The notes: generated by a model not told the origin, from the sequence alone. A DNA stretch of 64,000 bases from Orientallactaga sibirica (GCA_036365145.1 JAEOAD010000052.1:15003501-15067500); one strand, 5' to 3'; numbered from the stretch's first letter, positions 10,867-21,906 are shown. Made by a program: numbers and translations.

Positions 10867-11038
10867 GCCGGGCGTGGTGGCGCACGCCTTTAATCCCAGC
10901 ACTCAGGAGGCAGAGGTAGGAGGATCGCCGAGAGTTCGAGGCCACCCTGAGACTACATAGTTAATTCCAGGTCAGCCTGGACTAGAGTGAAACCCTACCT
11001 CGAGAAACCAAAAAATAAATAAATAAATAAATAAATAA
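10867..11038 (+). mobile_element. B1 SINE, young
   Basis: Near-consensus GCCGGGCGTGGTGGCGCACG head; AAATAAAATCTTAA repeats on both sides as target duplication. Confidence 0.93.
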
Positions 11039-11084
11039 AATCTTAAAAAACATTTTAATCTAAATCAGCATGTCACAGAGATCA

Positions 11085-11335
11085 CCCACTTCACTATTCT
11101 CACATTAGCCAAGTGTGGTATCAGCCTGTGCCAACCAACAGGTGAATGGGTAAAGAAAATGTGATACATATACACAGTGGAGCACTCTTCAGCTACTAAG
11201 AGTAAAGTTGTGTTGTTTGCGGGGAAATGGATGGACCTGGAAGTCATCATGTTAAGTGAACTATGCTAGGCTCAGAAGAATGAATATTACATTTTTTCTC
11301 TCATTTGCACAATCTAGACTTATGAAATAAGACTT
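11085..11335 (+). mobile_element. LINE-1 3' fragment
   Basis: GGGTAAAGAAAATGTGATACATATACACAGTGG...ATGGATGGACCTGGAAG...CAGGCTCAGAAGAATGAATATTAC is the L1 ORF2 end/3' UTR junction region. Confidence 0.75.
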
Positions 11336-11807
11336 GAAAAATGTGTTAGATGTGTTAGATCTGATGTACATTTAATTCACTTGGCCATTCTTTTAAAAAG
11401 TAGTGTTTGGGGCTGGAGAACACCCTTGGGGTTCCAGGATTCGAACAAAAGTGGCCTCTAGAGCTGCAAACTGTCCTTTAGGAGATGGAAAATTCCCCAA
11501 CAGGACATGATGACACAGTGGGGCATTGACCTCCTGCTGTGCAGCCCGCACTTCAGGCATCAGGCACACCGTGGTCTACTGACAATTCCCCAGCCGCTTA
11601 GAGTCTGGAATGCAGCAGAGTTCAGATTCCATAAAGTCAGAATGAGAAGTTTGCTGGTGGGGATGTCCAGATGTGCTGTGGGGGAAGCTGTCTGAGAGTC
11701 GGGCAGCTTGATGAGAGTACCAGGCAGCAGCAGCAGCAGCAGCAGCTCGTGAAATGACAGATTAGAGGGGTGTAGTTAAGAGATCATGCCTCCTCAAGTC
11801 GATCTGC
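11336..11807. other. Mostly unique sequence
   Basis: A Dip-head-like GGGGCTGGAGAAC lies at 11410 and a (CAG)7 run at 11731-11752; the rest is not recognised. Confidence 0.5.
11731..11752. repeat. (CAG)7 microsatellite
   Basis: Seven uninterrupted CAG/GCA units in non-coding context. Confidence 0.9.
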
Positions 11808-11850
11808 TTGGAAGCAGGTGCCTTTAACTGCTGAGCCATCTCTCCAACAA
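11808..11850 (-). mobile_element. Dip SINE head fragment
   Basis: Antisense AACTGCTGAGCCATCTCTCCAA only. Confidence 0.65.
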
Positions 11851-12039
11851 TAGTTCTATTTGGAAAGCGCATAGAGCGGAAAAGATGAGGTGGAGAGGAG
11901 GGAGGGAGAGATGGTGAAGGCCTTCATTTACCACATCTCAGAATCTGTATTTTGTTCAGCTGGCAACAAGGACCCATTGAAGAACTTAAGCAGGGGATGG
12001 ATTTGATTAACTTTATACTTTATAAAAAGATGAATGTGG

Positions 12040-12238
12040 ACTGGAGAGATAGCTTAGCAAGTGGTTAAGGCACTTGCCTGCAAAGCCTAAAGACTCAGGT
12101 TCTATTCCCCAGTACCCACATAAGCCAGATGCACATGGTGGTGCATGTGTCTGGAATTTGTTTGCACTGACTAGAGGCCCTGGTGTGCCCATTCTCTCTC
12201 TCTCTCTTTCTCAAATAAACAAAAAGTAAAATATTTTT
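12040..12238 (+). mobile_element. Dip SINE (stack member 1)
   Basis: Preceded by AAGATGAATGTGG (12027-12039), repeated after it as AAGATAAATGTGG. Confidence 0.88.
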
Positions 12239-12254
12239 AAAAAGATAAATGTGG

Positions 12255-12445
12255 GCTGGAGAGATTGCTCAGCCGTTAAGGTGCTTGCCTGTAAAGCCTA
12301 AAACCTGGGTTTGATTCCCCAGTACCCACATAAAGCCAGATGCACAAAGTGGTAGGTGCATCTGGAGTTCGTTTGCAGCAGCTGGAGGGCCTGGCATGCC
12401 CATTCTCTCTTTCTCTTTCTCTCTCTCCCCTTGCAAATAAATTTA
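12255..12445 (+). mobile_element. Dip SINE (stack member 2)
   Basis: Its AAATAAATTTATATA tail is occupied by two antisense B1 copies. Confidence 0.88.
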
Positions 12446-12602
12446 TATATATATTTGGGGGGTTTCGAGGTAGGGATTCACTCTAGCCCAGGCTGACCTG
12501 GAATTCACTCTGTATTCTCAGTGTGACCTCGAACTCATGGAGATCCTCCTACCTCTGCCTCCCGAGTGCTGGGTTTAAAGGCGTGCGCCACCATGCCCAG
12601 CT
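12446..12602 (-). mobile_element. B1 SINE in Dip tail
   Basis: Antisense, close to consensus. Confidence 0.9.
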
Positions 12603-12610
12603 CTAAATTA

Positions 12611-12768
12611 ATTTTTTTTTTTTTTGGTTTTTTGAGGTAGGGTCTCACTCTAGCTCAGGCTGACCTGGAAATCACTATGTAGTCTCAGGGTGGCCTTGAA
12701 CTTATGGCAATCCTCCTACCTCTGCCTCCTGATTGCTGGGATTAAAGGTGTGTGCCACCACGCCCAGC
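12611..12768 (-). mobile_element. B1 SINE in Dip tail
   Basis: Antisense; CTAAATTAA on both sides (12602-12610 and 12769-12777). Confidence 0.92.
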
Positions 12769-12805
12769 TAAATTAAATATTTTTTTAAAAACAAGATAAA
12801 TGCAG

Positions 12806-13046
12806 ACTGGAGAATGGCTTAGTGGTTATGGTGTTTGCCTGCAAAGCCAAAGGACCCAGGTTTGATTCCCCCATGCCCAATAAAGCCAGAGGTGGTGCAA
12901 GCCTCTGAAGTTGATCTGCAGTGGGTAGGGGCTCTAACACGCCCATTCTCTTTCTCTCTCTCTCTCTCTCTCCCTCTCTCCCTCTCCCTCTCTCCCTCTC
13001 TCTCCCCCTCCCCTCTCTCTCTTGCTCTCACATTAAATTTATATAT
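12806..13046 (+). mobile_element. Dip SINE (stack member 3)
   Basis: Preceded by a third copy of the stack motif, AAGATAAATGCAG (12793-12805). Confidence 0.85.
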
Positions 13047-13050
13047 ATAT

Positions 13051-13106
<56 letters not shown>
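13047..13106. repeat. (TATA)n/(GATA)n microsatellite
   Basis: Fourteen or so perfect GATA units; gives the Tyr-Leu-Ser-Ile repeats in the antisense frames. Confidence 0.95.
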
Positions 13107-13175
13107 CAGAGTCAAACATGGGTCTTTGGGCTTTGCAGGAAAGCACCTTAACTGCTAAGCCATCTCTCCAGCCTG
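13107..13175 (-). mobile_element. Dip SINE head fragment
   Basis: Antisense head and B-box part only. Confidence 0.8.
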
Positions 13176-13322
13176 GCCTTAACTTCTGAGCCTTCCTGCC
13201 TCCTTCCTTCCAAGTGCTGGAATTACAGATGAATGACACCACACGTAGTATATGTGGTGCTAGTGATGGAACCCAAAGCTTTGTGTGCTTGAAAAGCAAT
13301 TTATCAACTGAGCTAGCCCCAG
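13176..13322 (-). mobile_element. B4 SINE (B1+ID parts), old
   Basis: Antisense B1-like part followed by antisense ID part (CAACTGAGCTAGCCCC). Confidence 0.6.
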
Positions 13323-13363
13323 ATTTTCCATTTATTTCTGCTTATTTATGAAAACCAAAAGGC

Positions 13364-13650
13364 AGGCTGGAGAGATGGCTTAGCAGTTAAGGTGCTTGCC
13401 TGCAAAGTCTAAGGACCTAGGTTCAATTCCCCAGGACCCATGTAACTCAGCTGCACAAGGTAGTGCATGTGTCTGGAATTCGTTTGCAGTGGCTAGAGTC
13501 CCTGGTGTGCCATTCTCTCCCTCCCTCCCTCCTCCCCCCGTCTCTGCCTTTTCCTTACTCTCTTTCTCTCTCCCTGTCTTTCCCTCTCATAAATACATAC
13601 ATACATACATACATACATAAATACATAAATAAATAAATAAATAAATAAAT
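13364..13650 (+). mobile_element. Dip SINE
   Basis: Tail enlarged into (ATAC)n and (AAAT)n arrays at 13594-13650. Confidence 0.88.
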
Positions 13651-13691
13651 AATGAATATGGCCTCAATGTGAAGAATAAATTGTAGATTGC

Positions 13692-13847
13692 AGCCAGGCG
13701 TGGTGGCGCCTTTAATCCTAGCTCTCGGGAGGCACGGGTAGGAAAATCACCATGAGTTCGAGGTCACCCTGAAACTACGTAGCAAATTCCAGTTCAGCCT
13801 GAGCTAGAGTGAGACCCTACCTTGAAAGACCAAAAAAAAAAAAAAAA
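13692..13847 (+). mobile_element. B1 SINE
   Basis: Flanked by TGTAGATTG / TGTAGATTA duplication (13682 and 13848). Six bases missing in the head. Confidence 0.9.
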
Positions 13848-13856
13848 TGTAGATTA

Positions 13857-14312
13857 CAAGATTGGAGGCAGGGAAAATGGACTGAGGTAGTGATTGAGGC
13901 AGAAATGATAGCAGCCTGGCTTGGGAAGGTGGCAGGGGTTATTACATCAAGGTGTGGGCATCAGAACAAGAGTGTGGACAAGAAGAGAAATGGGGAGACA
14001 GAGAAATAAAATGGTCCTTTTGTGGTCAAAAAACAGGTCATTCTGTTGGTCTCATGGTTTTCAGCATGTTGACTTCTGGACTATCATCGTGTTGGTGATG
14101 ATAGCACAGAAGATGCCTGTCTCATTTACAAAAGGCAAAACTGACTTTCTCAAGGGACTGCCTTGTGCCTTTCACGGGCTTGTACCAACCCAGCGACCCT
14201 AGTTTAGTGAATCACTGATCTGAAAACAAACTAGCTTTACAGCAGAAATCTGTCCTTCACTTAAATGAAGTAACGTTGAAGGAAACATTTCTTAAAGTCT
14301 TTGTGGGGATGG
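13857..14312. other. Unique intronic sequence
   Basis: Two chance frames (13809-14009, 13921-14202) with no recognisable domain. Confidence 0.55.
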
Positions 14313-14520
14313 GGAGGCTGAAGAGATGGCTCGGCAGTTAAGACACTTGCCTACAAAGCCTAAGTCCCAAGTTTGATTCCCCAGTACCCACATAAAGCCA
14401 GATGCACAAAATAGAACATGCATCTGGAGTTCATTTGCAGTAGCTAGAGGTTCAGCATACCCATTCTTTCTGTTTGATTTCTGTCTGTCTCTGTCGGCTT
14501 GCAAATAAATAAACAAAAAA
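14313..14520 (+). mobile_element. Dip SINE
   Basis: Moderately diverged, tail AAATAAATAAAC. Confidence 0.82.
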
Positions 14521-14692
14521 TATTTTTTTAGAAAGAGAGAGAATCAGCATGCCAGGGCCTCATCCACTGAAATTGAACTCCAGATGCTTGTGCCATCTAG
14601 TGGGCATGTGCAACCTTTGCGTCTGGCTTATGTGGGATCTGGAGAGTCAAACATGGGTCCTTAGGCTTCACAGGCAAGTGCTTTTCCACCCA
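14521..14692 (-). mobile_element. Dip SINE, expanded subfamily
   Basis: Antisense, joined tail to tail with the preceding sense Dip, giving a potential hairpin. Confidence 0.8.
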
Positions 14693-14718
14693 ACAAAAAA
14701 ATATTTAAAAAAATCTTG

Positions 14719-14880
14719 GAGCCAAGCATGGTGGCACATACCTTTAATCCTAGTACTTGGGAGGCAGAAGTAGAAAGATCACTGTGAGTTTGAGGCCACC
14801 CTGAGACCAAATAGTGAATTCCAGGTCAGCCTGGACTAGAGTAAGACCCTACCTCAAAAAAAAAAAGAAAAATCAAAAAA
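14719..14880 (+). mobile_element. B1 SINE
   Basis: AAAAAATCTTG lies on both sides. Confidence 0.9.
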
Positions 14881-14891
14881 AAAAAATCTTG

Positions 14892-15105
14892 AACTAGAGA
14901 GATGGCTCAGTGGTTAAGGCACTTGCCTGGAAAGTCTAACAACCCACGTTCCGTCCCCCAGGACCTATGTAAAGCCAGATGCACAAAGTAGCACATACAT
15001 CTAGAACTCATGTGCAGTGGCTGGAGGCCCTGGCATGTCCATTTTCTGTGTCTGTCACTCTTCTCTCTATCACTCTCTGCTTGCAAATAAATAAATAAAA
15101 TATTT
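14892..15105 (+). mobile_element. Dip SINE
   Basis: Body has GTAAAGCCAGATGCACAAAG; tail (AAAT)3. Confidence 0.85.
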
Positions 15106-15120
15106 TGTAATTTTCAGTGT

Positions 15121-15360
15121 GGGGGCTGGAAAGATTGCTTAGCAGTTAAGGCATTTGCCTGCTAAGTCGAGGAACCCGGGTTTGATTCCCCAGTACCCAT
15201 GTAAGGCAGATGCACATAGTGGCACATGTGTTTAGAGTTTGTTTGCAGTGGCTAGAGGTCCTGGTGTGCCCGCTCATTTTCTCTCCCTCTCTCTCTCTCT
15301 TTTTCTCTCTCTCTCTCTCCATATATATATCTTTCATGAATAAATAAATAAAAATAAAAT
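15121..15360 (+). mobile_element. Dip SINE
   Basis: (TC)n followed by (AT)n and AATAAATAAA. Confidence 0.87.
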
Positions 15361-15373
15361 TTTTACATTCTGT

Positions 15374-15650
15374 GTGTATGTGTATGTACATGTGCCACAA
15401 CACACATGTGTGAGTCAAGGACAACCTGAGTTGTCAGTCCTCATTTGCTATCTTGTTAGATCAGGGTCTCTCATTCACTATAGCATATGCCAGGCTAGCT
15501 GCACCTGCAAGCTTCCAGGGCTTCTCCTGTCTTCACCTGCCATCTTGTACAGGAGTGCTGGGGTTAAAGATGAAGGTTCTAGGGATTCACACTCCGGTCC
15601 TCACACTAGCATGGAAAGTGGGCCATCTCCCCTGCCCTTGACAGAAACTC
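15374..15650 (-). mobile_element. B4 SINE, old
   Basis: Antisense: GTGTGTATGTGTATG...AGTCAAGGACAACCTGAGTTGTC...CAGGAGTGCTGGGGTTAAAG...GGGCCATCTCCCCTGCCC. Confidence 0.6.
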
Positions 15651-17035
15651 TTTTGCATCATAATGCTGGTTCATATAATTTGCCCATCCATGGACGCTTT
15701 AGACATGAGCTTACTCCTGATCAAAACCACCTTCACATTTAATGTTTCTCCCTGATAAAGCAACAGATCAGCCAGTGCATAATGCACTTGGGTTCTGTGG
15801 ACAGAAACAGCAGCTATTCCAGCCAACGCCCATGCAGTTTGCTGTGGATCATCCACATCAGCTCTGAGAATGGTGCGAGTCCCAGAGCAGTTGCTCAGCA
15901 GCTCCCTTCACAGTGTAGACCTGGCCCAAGAGCCAGCAGTGAAGCCACAACTGCACAAAAGCAGAAGCATTATATATAAATAACCCAGAAAGCCCTGTTA
16001 CAACAGCAACTGCCTGCTGGTTGTGGCCTAACAGCTCAGGCAAAAAGGATAGAAATACAATGTTGTGCAATGACTAATTACTCAAATCTTGTGCATTGGC
16101 AGAAGTGGAACCTGTGGTTGGTGCTCAGGTTCTCGGATGCCTTTACTGTTTAATGACCTGGGGGATCTGGGTGATTTAGCCTGCAGTGTTCACAGAGAAC
16201 AATGATCTTATTTAAGTACCTCTCACTGAAATAAAAAAGTAGCTGTTAGAAGATGAACATTTGGCAGAAAATGTTTTAGCATGTCTTTTGTAAGTGCCTA
16301 AATCATACTGGATTAACTGCTTTCTATCTAGAACCGTGGAGTCACAAAGAAAAAAATTACCAACCACAGAAAGCAAGGCCCGTTTTTAGAGCCCACTCAG
16401 TCACCAGAAGCATTTCAGTTTTAAGGGCCACTTATTCACAAATATGTAAAGTTATTTATATACAATGCTTTCATTAATGATGCCTGAAAAATAGGTCCTT
16501 TTTAATTCCACTTTGAGCTCCCATTCAAGATTCCTCTTCTCTTTCATTAATTATAGAATGAATTGGGGGTTCTAACAATTTTCATTCTCCACAAGCCATT
16601 TTCCCCCATAGCTGGCCAGACATCTGAGGAGTGAAAGCAGAGGTGACAGGAGCTCCTGCGGAGCACAGCACACGCTGGCCCTGCCCTGGACCCTGAAGAG
16701 GCTACAGCAGATATGGCCTGTTGACTCCAAGCTGACAGTGTAGCTCACATCTTCTTCGGTCTGGCCACGTGAGGGATGTAGCAGGGAAGCAATGGCATCG
16801 TGACATGGTTGCTGGGCACAGCCAGCGTCAGGCAAAGAACATGATGATGGAGCTACTGTCTGTGGCCATACTAACTCAGGATGGTTTTTGCATCACTATT
16901 AATTATAAGCAAAACATAAAATGCTCTTATCTTTAACATACAAGGTACATACAGAACAAACAGCTTCTTCCTCCCCCTCCCATTTCCTCTCCTGCGATGG
17001 AGTAGGTGCTAAGTTGAAATTAAAGTAGAGAAAGG
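15651..17035. other. SINE-free unique island (about 1.4 kb)
   Basis: Longest SINE-free stretch of the left half. Overlapping short frames on both strands have no domain signature. Could hold conserved non-coding DNA. Confidence 0.6.
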
Positions 17036-17262
17036 GGGCTGGAGAGATTGCTTAGTGGCTAAGGCTCTTACCTGTGAAGTCTAAGGACCCATGTTTGACT
17101 CCCCAAATCCCACATAAGCCAGATGCACAAGATGACACAAGCACAAGGTCACACATGTGCACAAGGTGACACACGCATCTGGAGTTCGATTGCAGTGGCT
17201 GGAGGCCCTGGCATGCCAATTCTATCCACAACCACCCCCTCTCATAAAAAAAATTTTCAAAT
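17036..17262 (+). mobile_element. Dip SINE, expanded subfamily
   Basis: ACACAAGCACAAGGTCACACATGTGCACAAGGTG module; ends CTCATAAAAAAA. Confidence 0.87.
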
Positions 17263-17269
17263 AGAAAAA

Positions 17270-17495
17270 GGGGCTGGAGAGATGGCTTAGCAGTTAAGGC
17301 ATCCGCCTGTGAAGCCTAAGGACCCAGGTTCAACTCCTCAGAATCCACATAAGCCAGATGCACAAGGTGACACATGGGCACAAGATGGCGCTCACATCTG
17401 GAGTTTGATTGCAGTGGCTGGATGCCCTGGTGTGCCAATTCTCTCTCTCTCTCTCTCTCTTTCTCACTATCTCTTTCTCATTAAAAAAAAAAAAA
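17270..17495 (+). mobile_element. Dip SINE, expanded subfamily
   Basis: Second expanded copy in tandem, ends CATTAAAAAAAA. Confidence 0.87.
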
Positions 17496-17501
17496 CATAG
17501 A

Positions 17502-17639
17502 AGCCGGGTGTGGTGACGCACACCTTTAATCCCAGCACTCAGGAGGCAGAGGTAGGAGGATCACCATGAGTTCGAGGCCACCCTGAGACTACATAGTGAA
17601 TTGCAGGTCAGCCTGAGCTACAGTGAGACCCTACCTCGG

Positions 17640-17669
<30 letters not shown>
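17502..17669 (+). mobile_element. B1 SINE, young
   Basis: Near consensus, uninterrupted A tail of about 29 bases. Confidence 0.93.
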
Positions 17670-17673
<4 letters not shown>

Positions 17674-17697
17674 GAGAAAGGGTTTGCAGAGATGGCC

Positions 17698-17829
17698 GAG
17701 CATGGCTTATAGGGTAAGAGCTTATAGGGTAAGAGCTTATAGGGTAAGAGCTTATAGGGTAAGAGCTTATAGGGTAAGAGCTTATAGGGTAAGAGCTTAT
17801 AGGGTAAGAGCATGGCTTATAGGGTAAGG
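17698..17829. repeat. 15-bp minisatellite CTTATAGGGTAAGAG, 8 units
   Basis: Units start at 17706, 17721, 17736, 17751, 17766, 17781 and 17796, identical, plus a last one at 17816. Both end units are preceded by GAGCATGG. The minus strand reads (LLPYK)n by chance. Confidence 0.96.
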
Positions 17830-17967
17830 CTCAGGCTGAGACGTGGGAGAAATGAGGTGAATCAAAGGGCGCAGTCAAGGATGTCTGCATTGCTATAAAA
17901 CAGAAAATAAACATTTTATATAAGGCCATTTGGATACAAACAGGACCTCAAAATGCTCCAGTTCAGT

Positions 17968-18235
17968 GGGCCTGGGGAGGTGACTGTGAAAACGCTTGCT
18001 ACGCAGCCTGACAACCTGAGTTCAGATCCCCAGGTCCCCTGAAAAGCCAAAGGAGGTAGTGAATGTCTGAAACCCCAGACCTCCTGAGGCCGAGTCAGGG
18101 AATCTGGAAGCCTCCGGGCAGGCTAGCCTGGTGTGCCCGGTGGTGAACAACAAACAGAGCCTGCTTCAAACAAGGCGGGCGGCAAGGACAAGTTAGGGTT
18201 GACCTCTGACCACCACTCCACTTGCCATAGCACGC
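17968..18235 (+). mobile_element. B4 SINE
   Basis: ID-like head (GGGCCTGGGGAGGTG...GAGTTCAGATCCCCAGG) followed by a B1-like part and GTTGACCTCTGACCACCACTCC. Confidence 0.8.
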
Positions 18236-18262
18236 ACACACACACACACACACACACACAAA
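18233..18262. repeat. (CA)n microsatellite
   Basis: B4 tail repeat, about 14 units. Confidence 0.95.
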
Positions 18263-18264
18263 GA

Positions 18265-18632
18265 TAATAAATTTTTGACATGTATGTATAGAGTATGGGT
18301 GGTGTATGATATGACATGTGTATGCAGATATGTGCAACCCATGCATGCACATGTGGAGGCCAGAGGAGAAGATCCGGAGTCTTCTACCACTCATCCTGTG
18401 TTTCCTTGGAACACGTTCTCTCACTCCACCTGGAGGGCCTTGTTCAGTCAACAAGTCCCCTCTCTTATCCAGTCTCCACCTCTGCCTTAAAGACGGGGTT
18501 ACAGATCTGTGTAGCGACATGTAGCTTCTTTCCTGGGGGCTGGGGAATTGAACTGGGCAGTCACTGGCCCTCTCAGGCCCTCTGCTTGGGCAATAAGTGC
18601 TCTTAGCTGAGGAGTCATCTTCCCAGCTCCAA
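18265..18632 (-). mobile_element. B4 SINE
   Basis: Antisense copy facing the previous one tail to tail: GTGGAGGCCAGAGGAG...GAGGAGTCATCTTCCCAGCTCC. Confidence 0.75.
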
Positions 18633-18654
18633 AGATAATATTTGAGTGGGGAAG

Positions 18655-18800
18655 GGACATTTCAAGATAGGGTCTCGCACAAACCTAGGCTCACATGGAG
18701 TCACTATGAAGTCTCAGGCTGGCCTTAAACTCACAGTGATCCTCCTACCTCAGCTTCCCAAGAGCTGTGATCAAAGGCGTGCTTCACCACGCCTGGCTCA
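18655..18800 (-). mobile_element. B1 SINE, diverged
   Basis: Antisense, followed by (AT)n and a T run. Confidence 0.85.
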
Positions 18801-18833
<33 letters not shown>

Positions 18834-18835
18834 TT

Positions 18836-19934
18836 AATGCTTTACTTCAGAACTGGTGTGAGTGACCAGGCCAGAGCTCATGACCAACTGATGATTCTGG
18901 GAGTGGACCCTGAGACACAGGGAGGCCTAGATGGAGTTAGCAAACGCCCTCTGTCAGTATGACCCCCTGGCGGACCCAGACCAGGAGCCATGTGTCCCTA
19001 TTCACAGGCCAGGCTTCTGAGGCAGCCTGAGCACCACAAGCCTGCACCTTCGTGTGAGAAGGCAGAGGTCTCCAAACACACTGTGTCCACAGAGTTCTCT
19101 TGTCCTAACTTCACTCTAAGTGAAACCCCAGTGGTGTCATTATTATGATCACCTGGGCTCTCACAGTAGTTTAGGGTGAAGGATCTAGCAGGTTAGTAAG
19201 GGATTTTTTTTTAAGCGTTGACGTTTCATTGATGTATTAAAAATGGAGAGGCCAGTGTCACTTTTAAAACCCCTACAGCCTCTTTGGGCCGTGCACTGCT
19301 GGCCTGAGCATGTCTCAAGCTCACCTGACTCTGATTTGCACTTGACCTCCCATTGATCCTTCTCTGCTCTCAGCTATCTAAATGAAAGAAAGCTTTAGCC
19401 CCATAAACCTCATTCCAGATAGAAATACATAATTCAAGAGGAAGACTGATGTCAAAGAAAAGAAGGCACACCAATTTGTGTCAGCATTCGCTGTAAATTA
19501 AAGGAGTACAAGGAGAGTTTAATGTAATGTAGAATTGAAATTAAAATAGAACCAATATTTAGGCATTCCTCCACCTCTTTTTTCCCTGCTGTGACACAAA
19601 GGATTGACTTTCTCTCAGCCAGGGAACTAATGTAATACGCCTTTTCTTCTTTCCACTGGGATTTTTTTTCTCATGAAAGGTTTTATGTTTATCTCTGGCA
19701 TCCAAAATTCAACCTTTTCACCTGTTCTAATCACAATAGCAAAAGTCAGGGGAGGAAAAGTCAGTTTCCCTGGCATCTTCACCCTTCCTAATAGCAGCCA
19801 AGGTCCCCTGCCGACTCAGCTGCTGTCGATAGCTAGTAATTCTTCCTCCATAAAGATTCTCTTCAATCTATCACCTCCATGGCTTTTCTTTTCCCCAGTC
19901 TGAAAACTTAGAGGTTGATAATGAACATCTGAGG
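18836..19934. other. SINE-free unique island (about 1.1 kb)
   Basis: AT-rich second half (19380-19640). No exon supported. Confidence 0.6.
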
Positions 19935-20031
19935 GGGCTGTGGTGTGGTTCCACTGGATAAAGTGCTCGTCACACAAGCATGAAGACCCAAGTTTGGATC
20001 CCCAGAACTCACATAAAGATGCCAGGCTATG
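19935..20031 (+). mobile_element. B4 SINE, 5' part (split by Dip)
   Basis: Head GGGGCTGTGGTGTGGTTCC; continues at 20280-20490. Confidence 0.75.
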
Positions 20032-20265
20032 GGGCTGGAGACATGGCTTAGCTGTTAAGGCACTTGCCTGCAAAGCCAAAGGACCCAGATTCGATTCCCC
20101 AGTACCCACATAAGCCAGATGCACAAGATGGTGCATGTGTCTGGAGTTTGTTTGCAGTGGCTGGAGGCCCTGGCATGCTCATTCTCCCTCTGTCTGTCTC
20201 CTCTCTCTCTCTCTTTCTCTCTCTCTGTGCTTGCAAATAAAAAAATTAAAAATAAATTTTAAAAA
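20032..20265 (+). mobile_element. Dip SINE nested in B4
   Basis: Flanked by AAAGATGCCAGGCT / AAAGATTCCAGGCT (one mismatch), so it is younger than the B4. Confidence 0.92.
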
Positions 20266-20269
20266 GATT

Positions 20270-20489
20270 CCAGGCTTGGTGGTCACACCTGTAACCCTGA
20301 CACTGGGGAAGCAGAAACATGGAATCTCTGAGGCACTCTGGATTCAACAAAAGATCCTATCTCAAAAGTAAGATGAGGAAGACACCCAGTATCAACTTCT
20401 GGCCTCCAGACACACCCACACACATACAAACACAGATAAACACATACATATACCACACACACATATGCATGCAAAAAAACAGATAACAG
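20270..20489 (+). mobile_element. B4 SINE, 3' part
   Basis: Resumes with CAGGCTTGGTGGTCACACC and ends in CTGGCCTCCAGACACACCC plus CA-rich tail. Confidence 0.75.
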
Positions 20490-20676
20490 GGGCTGAGGAA
20501 ATGGCTCAGCAGTTAAGGTGCTTGTCTGCAAGGCCTAAGGACACGGGTTTGACTCCCCAGTACCCACATAAAGGTGGATACACAAAGTATTGCATGCATC
20601 TGGGGATCATTTGCAGTGGCTAGAGGCCCTGGTGCACCCATTTTCATCCTCCCCTTGCAAATAAAGTTTTTAAAAA
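20490..20676 (+). mobile_element. Dip SINE
   Basis: GCTTGCAAATAAAGTTTTTAAAAATTC tail. Confidence 0.86.
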
Positions 20677-20687
20677 TTCAGGCTAGA

Positions 20688-20905
20688 GGGCTGGAGAGAT
20701 GGCTTAGTGGTTAAGACGCATGCCTGTGAAGCCTAAGGACCCCGGTTCAAATCTCCAGGCCCCATGTAAGCCAGATGCACATGGTGGCGCATGCGTCTAG
20801 AGTTCATTTGCAGTGGCTAGAGGCCCTGGTGCGCCCATTCTCACTCTCCCTCTCTCCCTCTCTCTGTCTCTAATAAATAAATAAAAATAAAATCTTTATA
20901 AAAAA
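20688..20905 (+). mobile_element. Dip SINE nested at a Dip head
   Basis: TCAGGCTAGAG at 20677-20687 and 20906-20916 is its target duplication; the target was the head of the next Dip. Confidence 0.9.
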
Positions 20906-20907
20906 AT

Positions 20908-21140
20908 CAGGCTAGAGAGATGGCTTAGCAGTTAAGGTGCTTGCCTGCGAAGCCTAAGGACCCATGTTGTACTCTCCAGATCCCACATTAGCCAGATGCA
21001 CAAAGGTGAGGCAAGCACAAGATTACACATGCCCTCTAGGTGGCGCAAGTGTCTGGAGTTCAGTTGCAGTGGTTGAGGCCCTGACTCACCTATTCATTCT
21101 TTCTCTCTCTCTCTCTTTCTCCTGAATAAATAAATTTTTT
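20908..21140 (+). mobile_element. Dip SINE, expanded subfamily
   Basis: Has the CACAAGATTACACATGCCCTCTAGGTGG module. Confidence 0.88.
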
Positions 21141-21296
21141 TAATTTAAAAATTTTTTCTCTTGAGATAATGTTCATTACAGTTGCTAATAAGCAATGTTT
21201 CTGAGTAAACGGTAGCATTCCCTGGTTTGACTCCTGACCTAGTCACTAGACGTGGTTTAAAAGATTCCCTCGTTCCAGAAACAAATTCCTCAGGAG

Positions 21297-21481
21297 AGTG
21301 GTTCTCTGACCACAGCGTCCGCACCACCTGGGAACTCATCAGAAATGGAAACCCCAAGCCCCACCTTGGGATTAATGGATCCACAAGTGTGAGGGCACTC
21401 GTGTGAGGGTGGGGCACAGGAACCCAAGTTGTAACAAGCCCTGCCGGCAATCCTGAAGTCGAGTTTGAGAACCTCTGGCTC
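21297..21481 (+). mobile_element. MER5-type hAT fossil
   Basis: Inverted ends GTGGTTCTCT...TTTGAGAACCTCTGG around CACCACCTGGGAACTCATCAGAAATGG and CCCCAAGCCCCACC. Confidence 0.65.
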
Positions 21482-21614
21482 AGAAGATTTTAGTTTGTCT
21501 CCACTGAGGAAAGTCAAAGGTGGGTTTCAAGTTTTGAAGATAATCCAAAAACAGTTATAAAATATTTGTGAGCAAAATTGGAATACATGAAGGACTGCTT
21601 TCGTGGGAACTGGG

Positions 21615-21819
21615 GGCTGGAGAGATGGCTTAGCGGTTAAGACGTATGCCTGCAAAGCCAGAGGATCCCGGTTTGACTCTCCAGGACCCACGTAAGCCAG
21701 ATGCACAAGGGGGTGCATGCATCTGGAGTTTGTTTGCAGTGGCTGGAGGCCCTGGCGCACCCATTCTCTCTCTCTCTCTCCCTCTCTCTCTCTCTCTCTG
21801 CCTCCTTCTCTCTCTCAAA

Positions 21820-21854
<35 letters not shown>

Positions 21855-21906
21855 AATAAAATAAAATAAAATAAAATAAAATAAAATAAAATAAAATAAA
21901 ACAAAA
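21615..21906 (+). mobile_element. Dip SINE, young
   Basis: Near consensus, perfect 11-base duplication TGGGAACTGGG (21604-21614, 21907-21917), tail (AAAT)n then (AAAAT)n over about 85 bases. Confidence 0.95.

Noticed and set aside
17631..17813. (LLPYK)n repeat protein
   Set aside because: Chance translation of the 15-bp minisatellite, joined to a B1 A tail.
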